NCBI GenBank assembly: GCA_934162615.1
Contig: CAKPJK010000008.1
Span: 1 to 47,360, forward strand
Origin: an uncultured Clostridia bacterium
GTDB taxonomy: Bacteria > Bacillota > Clostridia > TANB77 > CAG-508
Reading direction: 5' to 3'
DNA length: 47,360 nt
Positions 7,176 to 14,682 of the stretch are shown piece after piece. A program made the translations under genes and the position numbers. The notes under the pieces are model-generated. The model saw only the letters and a list, made by a program, of their open reading frames with translations, did no database searches and was not told where the DNA came from. How positions within the stretch are numbered: the stretch's first letter is position 1; every line of letters begins with the position of its first letter.

Positions 7176-8750
7176 ATGTTAAAAAACAAAGAAAATTTAA
7201 AAAAGATTTTAGTAATTTTATTAATCACAATAATGTCTGGAATAATTTTTTACTTCCAAACACAAAAATCTGGTTTACATGAGGATGAAGGGTATACCCT
7301 ATGTTCATCTGTAAATCCTAAAAATGGTGTAATGGATGCTTATGATAGTGGTAACACAAACCCTGTATGGAGAAGCCGTGAATATGTAAAAAGTGCTTTG
7401 TCACTTGCTCCTGGTAATATATTAAATTTTAAAGCATTATTTATGAATCAAGCATATGACAATCATCCACCATTTTTCTATACTTTAGTTCATTTTGCAA
7501 CTTTATTTTTTGGTGGAAATTTTTCACTTTACTCTGCATTTATTGTAAATATAATTGCTTTTATTTGTAGTTGTGTAATACTTATTAAAATTTTGAAACT
7601 TTTGAAAAAGGATAATTTAGTTTTTCCAGCATTAATATTATATGGTTTATCAATGGGAACTATTTCAATGGTTTTATTCCAAAGAATGTATATGTTATTA
7701 ACCGCTTTTATTTTACTTTATTTTTATTTAAGTTTAAAATTGTATAAAAATAATTTTATTATGGATAAAAAATTTACAGTTCAACTTGGAGTTGCTACAG
7801 TATTAGGATTTTTAACACAATACTTTTTTGCAATTTATGCATTTTTCATATTTGCTATAATGTTAATTGAAATGTTTAGGACTAAAACAGATAAAAAGGT
7901 GATCTCAAAATATGTCATTTCTCATGTTATATATGGTGCCTTAGGAATTCTATTATTTGTGCCTTGTTTAAAGCATTTATTCTTTTCAGATAGAGGTTTA
8001 ACAAACTTAGGAAATTCTGGATATTTTGCACATATTTTTGATTATTTAAAACATCTTGCATATGCTTTTAGTATAAATAATTCTAACACTGCATTAATGG
8101 TTAGTATATTAATTTTATTTGCCATTGCAACAATTGCTTTGTGTATAAAAAGTAAAGAAAAATTTGTTGTTTTAATTACAATTGTGCCTAGTGTTTTTTA
8201 CTATTTTATTGCAGTTAAAATGACATCTTTCCAAGAATTAAGATATATAATGCCTGTTATTCCTTTTATTGTACTAACATTTTTCTTTATATTAAATGAA
8301 TTTGTTACATTTAAATATAATTATGTTTTATTTACTGTAATTTCAATTGTGCTAGTTTCAATTGGTTTGGCATTTTCTGAGCCTAGATTTTTGTATAAAA
8401 ATTACAAGGATATTTTGAATATTGCTCAGGAGAATAAGGATAAATCTTTTGTGTATGTTTATGATAATTTCTTTAATCATATGCAAAGTGTTCCTGAAAT
8501 GATGGTTTATAATAGAACTTTGATTATTAATGTTAATAATAATGATGAACTTCATTGTGTTATTGATGATGAGAGTTTGAATAATGAAGATTCTTATGTA
8601 TTGTCTATTAAGGCATATATGGATAATGATGCTATTTTGGATAGAATTAAAGATGAGTCTGTTTTTAAAAATGTTTCTGTACTTTATAAGGCTCCTGTGG
8701 GTCTTGATGCTAATCTTGCTAAAGATAATTTGTATTTAATTTCAAAATAA
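7176..8750 (+). CDS. GT-C-type membrane glycosyltransferase (family 39-like)
   Basis: 524 aa, with about ten membrane segments. Just after the first one is LHEDEGYT (about residues 34-41), in the position of the acidic D/E catalytic motif of GT-C enzymes that use polyprenyl-phosphate sugars. QAYDNHPPFFY follows, which resembles the H-P-P region of family 39. The C-terminal 100 residues are soluble. It would transfer a sugar outside the membrane; donor and acceptor are unknown. Start at ATG 7176 with AAAGG upstream. Confidence 0.65.
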   Translation: MLKNKENLKKILVILLITIMSGIIFYFQTQKSGLHEDEGYTLCSSVNPKNGVMDAYDSGNTNPVWRSREYVKSALSLAPGNILNFKALFMNQAYDNHPPFFYTLVHFATLFFGGNFSLYSAFIVNIIAFICSCVILIKILKLLKKDNLVFPALILYGLSMGTISMVLFQRMYMLLTAFILLYFYLSLKLYKNNFIMDKKFTVQLGVATVLGFLTQYFFAIYAFFIFAIMLIEMFRTKTDKKVISKYVISHVIYGALGILLFVPCLKHLFFSDRGLTNLGNSGYFAHIFDYLKHLAYAFSINNSNTALMVSILILFAIATIALCIKSKEKFVVLITIVPSVFYYFIAVKMTSFQELRYIMPVIPFIVLTFFFILNEFVTFKYNYVLFTVISIVLVSIGLAFSEPRFLYKNYKDILNIAQENKDKSFVYVYDNFFNHMQSVPEMMVYNRTLIINVNNNDELHCVIDDESLNNEDSYVLSIKAYMDNDAILDRIKDESVFKNVSVLYKAPVGLDANLAKDNLYLISK

Positions 8751-8755
8751 TTTTT

Positions 8756-8786
8756 CGGGATTAAAGGTGCATTACCTAAAATCCCG
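8756..8786 (+). repeat. REP-like palindrome acting as terminator
   Basis: CGGGATT (8756-8762) and AATCCCG (8780-8786) enclose 17 bases, with an inner GGT/ACC pairing, and are followed by AATTTTTTT. It sits 6 bases past the glycosyltransferase stop and probably ends that transcript. Confidence 0.75.
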
Positions 8787-8805
8787 AATTTTTTTAAGAA
8801 GAAAA

Positions 8806-8890
8806 ATTATCATATATTAATATTTTCAGAAAAAATGCTTCTTCGGGTCTTCCATAGGGACTTTTTCTTTAAATATTAATATATGATAAT
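8806..8890. repeat. Long hairpin: perfect 20-bp inverted repeat
   Basis: The arm at 8806-8825 is exactly complementary to 8871-8890. Inside, AGAAAAA (8828-8834) pairs with TTTTTCT (8862-8868), giving about 27 pairs around a central stretch that includes CTTCTTCGGGTCTTCC. It lies between two REP-like palindromes in a gene-free gap, and looks like a small non-autonomous palindromic element or structured RNA. It has no ORF. Confidence 0.7.
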
Positions 8891-8907
8891 CTTGTATTTA
8901 AAAAAAA

Positions 8908-8936
8908 CGGGATTTTGAGCAGTGGCCCCTAATCCC
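8908..8936 (-). repeat. REP-like palindrome overlapping the uvrC stop codon
   Basis: CGGGATT (8908-8914) and AATCCC (8931-8936) frame a 16-base interior. On the minus strand the stem is followed by CGTTTTTTT, so it also works as the uvrC terminator. Its GGGATTAG supplies the last Asp codon and the TAG of uvrC. Confidence 0.75.
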
Positions 8937-10716
8937 TATTTTTTATTTGTTCTACTATTTTTTCTGTTATTCCTTTTACTTGCATTAATTCTTCTTTAGA
9001 TGCTTGTTTTATTTTTTCAACACTTCCAAACTTTTTAAGCAACTCTCTTTTCTTAACTTCACCTATTCCCTCAATATCGTCTAGCACAGATTTAGTAATT
9101 GCTTTGGCACGTAATTTTCTGTGATATGTAATTGCTGTGTCATGCACTGTGTCTTGGAATCTAGTTATTAAATTCATAAGATTTTCTGAAATTGGTATTT
9201 CATTTCTATTTTCGTCTATCAATGCTCTTGTTTGATGCTTGTCATTTTTGACCATACCAAATATTTTTATATCCAGATTTTCATATTTGTTTATAGCATT
9301 TCTAATTGCTCTAATTTGTGTTATACCACCATCTGCAAATATTGCATCTGGCAGTTTTCCAAAGCCTTTATCCTCGTGGTCTATTGAATGTGCTAATCTT
9401 CTTGTTACAACCTCTTCCATACATTTAGGGTCATCTTGTGTTAAAACTGTTTTTATTTTAAATCTTCTTGATAAGTTTTTCTTAATAACTCCATCTTGCA
9501 TTACACACATTCCCGCAACCATGAATTCTCCTGATATATTTGATATATCATATGTTTCGATTTTTCGTGGTAATTTGTCCATTTTAAGTGCATCTTTTAG
9601 TTCCATTAATATTTCTGATTTGTCTTTTTCCTTGTTTTCTAGTGTGACTTTTGCATTATTTTCTGCCATCTCTACAAATCTTAGTTTTTCGCCTTTTTTA
9701 GGGCTTTTTAATTCCACTTTTTTTCCTAACATTGTGGATAACCATTGCTCTATTACCTCTTTTTCAGACAACTCTTCTCTTAACATTATTTTGCTTGGTA
9801 TGTTTGGATTTTCTAAATAATATTGTTTTATAAATCCTGATAAAATTTCACTATCTTCCATATCTTTTAATTCTGGGAAAAAGTAGTGTTCTCTTCCTAT
9901 CATTTTACTTCCACGCACAAAGAATATTTCTATACATACTTCTAGTTCTGATTTGTATAGTCCAATAACATCTATGTTGTTTTCTGAAATATTTGATACT
10001 TTTTGTTTTGATGAAGCTCTTTCTATTGCTAGTTTTCTATCTCTTAATTCTGCTGCTTTTTCAAAATCTAATTTCGCTGAAGCTTCTTGCATTTGCTTGT
10101 CTAGTTCTTTTAAAATTTTATCTGTTTTTCCTTCTAGCAAATCAATTATTTCGTCAATTTGTTTTTTGTACTCTTCTGGTGTTACATATCCCATACATGG
10201 AGCTAAACATCTTTTTATGTGATAATTTAGACATGGCCTTGTTCTACCTTGATAATTTCTACATTGACGTATTTTATATTTTTGTTTTATAAAATCTATC
10301 ATTTCCTTTGCAGCACCTGGATTTGCATATGGTCCAAAATATTTTGCTCCGTCATTTATAAGTCTTCTTGTTAAAACTACAGTTGGATAATCTGATTTTA
10401 CATCTATTTTGATATATGGATATGTTTTATCATCTTTTAATAAAACATTGAATTTTGGTCTATTTTTCTTGATTAAGTTGCATTCCAAAATTAATGCTTC
10501 TGCTTCGTTGTCAACAACTATGTATTCAAAGTGGTCTATTAAACTTACCATTTTTTTGATTCTTTCGGTCTTATTTGTTTTTCTAAAATATGACCTTACC
10601 CTGTTCTTTAATGAAACTGCTTTTCCTACATAGATTATATCGTCGTCTTTGTCGTGCATTACATATACTCCAGGTTTTCCTGGTAGTTTTTTTAATTCTT
10701 CTTCTATATTAAACAT
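8929..10716 (-). CDS. uvrC: UvrABC excinuclease subunit C
   Basis: 595 aa, full length. The GIY-YIG nuclease domain is at the N-terminus (GVYVMHDKDDDIIYVGKA, about residues 17-34). A UVR motif (KLDFEKAAELRD, near residues 217-228) binds UvrB. The RNase-H-like nuclease domain (ETYDISNISGE) and a C-terminal helix-hairpin-helix pair (IEGIGEVKKRELLKKFGS) follow. UvrC makes both incisions in nucleotide excision repair. The last codons and stop come from a REP-like palindrome. Confidence 0.96.
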   Translation of the reverse strand: MFNIEEELKKLPGKPGVYVMHDKDDDIIYVGKAVSLKNRVRSYFRKTNKTERIKKMVSLIDHFEYIVVDNEAEALILECNLIKKNRPKFNVLLKDDKTYPYIKIDVKSDYPTVVLTRRLINDGAKYFGPYANPGAAKEMIDFIKQKYKIRQCRNYQGRTRPCLNYHIKRCLAPCMGYVTPEEYKKQIDEIIDLLEGKTDKILKELDKQMQEASAKLDFEKAAELRDRKLAIERASSKQKVSNISENNIDVIGLYKSELEVCIEIFFVRGSKMIGREHYFFPELKDMEDSEILSGFIKQYYLENPNIPSKIMLREELSEKEVIEQWLSTMLGKKVELKSPKKGEKLRFVEMAENNAKVTLENKEKDKSEILMELKDALKMDKLPRKIETYDISNISGEFMVAGMCVMQDGVIKKNLSRRFKIKTVLTQDDPKCMEEVVTRRLAHSIDHEDKGFGKLPDAIFADGGITQIRAIRNAINKYENLDIKIFGMVKNDKHQTRALIDENRNEIPISENLMNLITRFQDTVHDTAITYHRKLRAKAITKSVLDDIEGIGEVKKRELLKKFGSVEKIKQASKEELMQVKGITEKIVEQIKNRD

Positions 10717-10746
10717 TTAATTCACCTTATTATTTTTATTTAATTA

Positions 10747-10764
10747 GGGGACCTACAGGTCCCC
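10747..10764. terminator. Hairpin between uvrC and the upstream gene
   Basis: GGGGACC (10747-10753) and GGTCCCC (10758-10764) with a 4-base loop. It starts 6 bases past the stop of the minus-strand gene at 10770-11561. The T tract is better on the plus side (TTTTG), so termination on the minus strand is only moderate and uvrC may be reached by read-through. Confidence 0.55.
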
Positions 10765-10769
10765 TTTTG

Positions 10770-11561
10770 TTAGATTGTTTCTAAGAAAATATTTAATCTT
10801 TCTTTTGGACATATTATTTTATCATTTGATTTAAACTTTTCTACTACCCCATCCTTAATGGATAGTTCCTCAATATTTTTGTCATGTGCATCAGTTTTTA
10901 CCGTCATGGTTATTCCTTCTCCAAAGGATTTAACCATTGGAGTTATCAATGTTTTTATTCTATATATATTCCAATCTTCGCTCCAAAGGATATCCTTTAT
11001 TATCTTTGTTAATTCTTTTCCTTTTTCTGGATATTTAATTGAAACTTTCTGACCACAATTTTCATATAAAATAGAATTGTTTTCTTTTTCATTTACCATT
11101 ATAAGCCTTTTATCACCTTCAAATTTTTCTTTTATGCTTTCTTCATTTGATTTCAGTAATATAAGGTCTCCCTGAATGATAAATTTTTGAGTTATTTTTT
11201 CTTCTATTCCGCAAATAGATTGAACTTTTATAATCTCAAATACATTTTTATCACACAATTTTAGTGTATATTTCAACTCTCTTTTGTCTTGTATCAATAC
11301 ACTTATTTTTCTTTCTTCTTTTGTTATTTCTTTTATTTCAACAGGTAACCTGATAGTTGTTTGTTGAAATAACTTTTTAAATTCTGTTAATTGTAAATTG
11401 TTTTTATACACCCACTCTGCTAATATTGACTCTACTTTTTGTTTTTTTATGTGTTTCCGCTTATTGTTTCTGGTAATATCAATATCTGAAATAATTATGT
11501 CCTTGAAAAATTCCTCCTTTTCTAGTTTTTCTAAAAATAATTTTTTCTTAATGTTGTTCAT
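10770..11561 (-). CDS. Unrecognised protein of 263 aa
   Basis: The start is ATG 11561, 6 bases after AGGAGG; a longer frame to 11624 lacks such a site. The protein is soluble, Lys/Glu/Ile-rich and predicted to be alternating beta and helix, with no signal peptide or membrane span. I see no catalytic motif that I can name. It contains an in-frame CGG codon (codon 35, 11459-11457), the only one I found in an intact gene here. It is upstream of uvrC, with a hairpin between. Confidence 0.6.
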   Translation of the reverse strand: MNNIKKKLFLEKLEKEEFFKDIIISDIDITRNNKRKHIKKQKVESILAEWVYKNNLQLTEFKKLFQQTTIRLPVEIKEITKEERKISVLIQDKRELKYTLKLCDKNVFEIIKVQSICGIEEKITQKFIIQGDLILLKSNEESIKEKFEGDKRLIMVNEKENNSILYENCGQKVSIKYPEKGKELTKIIKDILWSEDWNIYRIKTLITPMVKSFGEGITMTVKTDAHDKNIEELSIKDGVVEKFKSNDKIICPKERLNIFLETI

Positions 11562-11661
11562 TTTTTCCTCCTTGCATTTGCAATATGAAAATATCATTTT
11601 ATTGTTTCCATAATATTCTATCATATTTTGATAAGTTATTCAATATTTTTTTAAAAAACAC

Positions 11662-11690
11662 TTGCACCAAAAAGTATTTTGATGTAATAT
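11662..11690 (+). promoter_or_regulatory. Probable glmS promoter
   Basis: TTGCAC (11662-11667), 17 bases, then TAATAT (11685-11690) preceded by TG. This puts the transcript start near 11697, about 50 bases before the ribozyme cleavage site. Confidence 0.55.
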
Positions 11691-11740
11691 AATAAAGTAA
11701 AATTGAAAGATGCATAAAAAATCAAAAAGAAAGGAGTTAT

Positions 11741-11895
11741 TTTTAAGCGCCAGGACCACTATTTTCAAGTGGTTGACGAGGTCTAGAGTTATCGAAAAAT
11801 TCGGCGGATGCTCTAGTGGCTTTTACTTAAGGTCAATATTATTAATTTAAAAACTAATAGTAATATTAGAACAGAAGTTAATATTTTAAGTTTGC
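11741..11895 (+). ncRNA. glmS ribozyme (glucosamine-6-phosphate-responsive self-cleaving RNA)
   Basis: The conserved core is readable: AAGCGCCAG with cleavage expected between A11746 and G11747, then GTTGACGAGG, TTATCGA and TTCGGCGGATGCTCTAG. A hairpin GACCACT...AGTGGT lies between the first two blocks. An AT-rich P4-like stem (AATATTATTA paired with TAATAGTAATATT) and AGAACAGAAG close the 3' part. It binds GlcN6P and cleaves its own mRNA, lowering GlmS. It lies directly in front of glmS with the expected spacing. Confidence 0.93.
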
Positions 11896-11941
11896 ATACT
11901 TTCAATTCCATAAATTTTTAATTTTATAAGGAGGAATTACT

Positions 11942-13783
11942 ATGTGTGGAATTGTAGGTTACATAGGAACAAAAAAAGCATGCCCTATTCTTTTAGCAGG
12001 GCTAACAAGATTGGAATACAGAGGATATGACTCTGCTGGTATTTCAACAATCGAAAAAAACGGATTATCAATAATGAAAGATAAAGGAAGAGTTAAAAAC
12101 TTATCAAATTTAGATGGAATTGATAAATTAGAAGGAACTATTGGTATCGCTCATACAAGATGGGCAACACACGGAAAGCCATCAAAGGAGAACTCTCACC
12201 CTCATCAAGATAATTCAAAAACATTTAGTGTAGTTCATAACGGAATTATTGAAAATTACAATGAATTAAGAAAATTTTTAACAGATAAAGGATATACATT
12301 CTATTCTCAAACAGATACAGAAGTTATCCCTAATTTAATACATTATTATTTTACAAAAGATACAGAAAATGATGATTTAAAATTTTTAAGAGCGGTAAAA
12401 AATGCTTGTTTAGATTTAAAAGGAAGTTTTGCACTTGAAGTTATTTCAAGTCTTTACCCTGATAATATGATAGTCGTAAGACAAGATAGCCCATTAGTTA
12501 TAGGAACTTGTGAGGACGAAAAATATTTATCTTCAGATATACCAGCTATACTTTCTTACACAAAAGATTTTTATCTTTTAAATGATTTAGAATTTGTTGT
12601 TTTAACAAAAGATTCTGCAAAATTTTATGATAAAGATTTAAATGAAATTGAAAAGAAAACTCAGTCTATTGAATGGAATGCTACAGCAGCAGAAAAAGAA
12701 GGTTATGACGATTTCATGTTAAAAGAAATTTTTGAACAACCTACTGCCATTAGAGAGACAATAGGTGCTAAAGTAAATGTAAATTCAAAATGTGAATTCG
12801 ATGAACTTAAATTTACAAAAGAATATTTATCAAGCCTAAATAAAATTTATATTGTTGCTTGTGGTACAGCAATGCATGCAGGCCTTACAGGAAAAAATTC
12901 TATAGAAAAACTTTGTAGAATTCCTACAGAGGTTGATATTGCATCAGAATTTAGATATAGAGATCCAATTGTAGATGACAAAACTTTATGTATTTTCTTA
13001 TCTCAATCAGGAGAAACTGCAGATACAATAGCTGCTTTAAAATTATCAAAAGAAAAAGGTGCTAAAACTATTGCAATTACTAATGTTATTGGAAGTTCTA
13101 TAACAAGAGAAGCAGATTATTCAATTTATACACATGCCGGACCAGAAATAGCAGTTGCTTCTACAAAAGCATATACTTCTCAAGTTGTTTTAATGACTAT
13201 TTTAGCAATTTACTTTGCAGAAATACTTGGTACATCTGATGAAAGTTTATTAGTTGATATTAAAAAAAGCATTTTGGAATTACCTAAAAAAATAGAAGAT
13301 GTTTTAAAATGTGATGAAGAAGTTACAAAATTTGCTAAAAAAATCTATCAAGAAAAAGATGTTTTCTTCCTTGGTAGAGGTATTGACGAAGCAGTTGCAA
13401 GAGAAGGTTCTTTGAAATTAAAAGAAATTTCTTATATCCATTCAGAAAGTTATCCTGCTGGAGAACTTAAACATGGTTCTATTGCTCTAATTGAGAATGG
13501 TGTTACTGTTATTGGTGTTATGACTGATAAAGATTTAGTTAAAAAGACTGTAAGTAATATTCAAGAGGTTATTACTCGTGGTGCTAAAACTTTGGTTGTT
13601 TCTAACCAAAATATTGATAAGAGTATGTTTGATGTTGTAATTGATATTCCTGAAACAAATTGTTTTGTTTCTCCTATTTTATCAATTGTTCCATTACAAT
13701 TACTTGCTTATCATATTTCTAAGGAAAAAGGTCTAGATGTTGATAAGCCTAGAAACTTAGCAAAATCAGTTACAGTTGAATAG
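11942..13783 (+). CDS. glmS: Glutamine-fructose-6-phosphate aminotransferase (isomerising)
   Basis: 613 aa, normal length. The start MCGIVGYIG exposes the catalytic Cys2 after Met removal. The glutaminase half includes YRGYDSAGI and HTRWATHG. Two SIS sugar-isomerase domains follow, with CGTAMHAG, SQSGETADTIAAL and a C-terminal LAKSVTVE. The enzyme makes glucosamine-6-phosphate, the entry to peptidoglycan and amino-sugar synthesis. AGGAGG lies 7 bases before the ATG. Expression is controlled by the ribozyme upstream. Confidence 0.97.
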   Translation: MCGIVGYIGTKKACPILLAGLTRLEYRGYDSAGISTIEKNGLSIMKDKGRVKNLSNLDGIDKLEGTIGIAHTRWATHGKPSKENSHPHQDNSKTFSVVHNGIIENYNELRKFLTDKGYTFYSQTDTEVIPNLIHYYFTKDTENDDLKFLRAVKNACLDLKGSFALEVISSLYPDNMIVVRQDSPLVIGTCEDEKYLSSDIPAILSYTKDFYLLNDLEFVVLTKDSAKFYDKDLNEIEKKTQSIEWNATAAEKEGYDDFMLKEIFEQPTAIRETIGAKVNVNSKCEFDELKFTKEYLSSLNKIYIVACGTAMHAGLTGKNSIEKLCRIPTEVDIASEFRYRDPIVDDKTLCIFLSQSGETADTIAALKLSKEKGAKTIAITNVIGSSITREADYSIYTHAGPEIAVASTKAYTSQVVLMTILAIYFAEILGTSDESLLVDIKKSILELPKKIEDVLKCDEEVTKFAKKIYQEKDVFFLGRGIDEAVAREGSLKLKEISYIHSESYPAGELKHGSIALIENGVTVIGVMTDKDLVKKTVSNIQEVITRGAKTLVVSNQNIDKSMFDVVIDIPETNCFVSPILSIVPLQLLAYHISKEKGLDVDKPRNLAKSVTVE

Positions 13784-13791
13784 ATAAAAAT

Positions 13792-13828
13792 CAGGATTGA
13801 GGACGCATGTCTTCTTTCCTGTTTTTTT
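13792..13828 (+). terminator. glmS terminator
   Basis: CAGGA...GAGGAC-GCAT-GTCTTC...TCCTG (13792-13821, with TT opposite TT) is followed by TTTTTTT. Confidence 0.8.
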
Positions 13829-13861
13829 CGGGATTGGGGGACGGGTCTACAATCCTTTTTT
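13829..13861. repeat. REP-like palindrome between glmS and bofA
   Basis: CGGGATTGGGGGACGGGTCTACAATCC is the 5575 repeat in reverse orientation; GGATTG (13831-13836) pairs with CAATCC (13850-13855), followed by a T run. It abuts the bofA stop codon. Confidence 0.7.
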
Positions 13862-14118
13862 TAAATTAATAATTTTACTATTACTAAACATACTACCCCT
13901 GGCAGACCTAGTACTCCAACTAATATACTTGTAAAAATATTAAGTCCTATATGGAAGCCCCATATTCCTCCTACAAGATTTATTAAAAATATTGTTAGTC
14001 CTCCTAAAATGGAGTTAATAATAAGTTTTAAAATCTTTTTTATTGGAACTATAAATATTCTTCCAAAAATAAATAAAAAACATATGCATGCTAAATATGT
14101 AATTATATTTGTGTCCAT
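13861..14118 (-). CDS. bofA: BofA-family inhibitor of pro-sigma-K processing
   Basis: 85 aa from ATG 14118, chosen because GAGGG is 6 bases upstream; the ATG at 14124 overlaps that site. Two membrane segments surround the family signature INSILGGLTIFLINLVGGIWG, followed by FHIGLNIFTSILVGVLGLPG. In Bacillus BofA holds the SpoIVFB protease inactive in the mother-cell sporulation pathway. The next gene upstream is YaaL-like, the same neighbour as in Bacillus subtilis, which supports the call. Confidence 0.85.
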   Translation of the reverse strand: MDTNIITYLACICFLFIFGRIFIVPIKKILKLIINSILGGLTIFLINLVGGIWGFHIGLNIFTSILVGVLGLPGVVCLVIVKLLI

Positions 14119-14217
14119 ATTCATCCCTCTTTATACTTTATTTATACATTTGTATGAGTTTATATGGACAAATATTCATTAAAATTTTGTTATTTATCTT
14201 TTAAAAGTTGATTTACT

Positions 14218-14496
14218 CTACCCTATTTCTTCGTCATAATTTTCGTATTTTATTTGATTTATTCTATCTATTGTTATTCCATTTGCTTTGGCTAATTTTA
14301 TTAGATAATCTAATTTGGCTTGGTTTGCTTTTATATGATATATATAATAATCAACTAATTCTTGTTCTGCAAATTCAAAATTTTTGTTGTCACTTTTTAG
14401 TTCTTCTCTTGTTTTTATTATATTTTTTATTAATTCCATTTCTTTTTCTATTTCACTTTTTTCTTTTATTAATTGTTCTTTTTTAAATTCTTCCAT
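14218..14496 (-). CDS. YaaL-like protein (DUF2508)
   Basis: 92 aa, mostly helical. The C-terminal half has EQELVDYYIYHIKANQAKLD, close to the YaaL pattern of LVDYAIYELKAAEARY. The N-terminal half is a charged coiled coil (KEKSEIEKEMELIK). Function is unknown. In Bacillus it stands between recR and bofA. Here it precedes bofA with about 100 bases between them and recR is absent. AGGAG is upstream of the ATG. Confidence 0.7.
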   Translation of the reverse strand: MEEFKKEQLIKEKSEIEKEMELIKNIIKTREELKSDNKNFEFAEQELVDYYIYHIKANQAKLDYLIKLAKANGITIDRINQIKYENYDEEIG

Positions 14497-14682
14497 TATG
14501 CTTTCTCCTCTAAATTTAATATTATTTTAAATATTATATGTTTTTTGTATGATTTTTATTCTTTTATTTATGCACTTTTTTTCCAAAAATACTTGTTTTT
14601 TTCGCAATTTTATAGGATAATAGATATGTAGTATTATAAAATAACGAAATAAAATATAATAAAAAAAAGGGGCAATTATATA

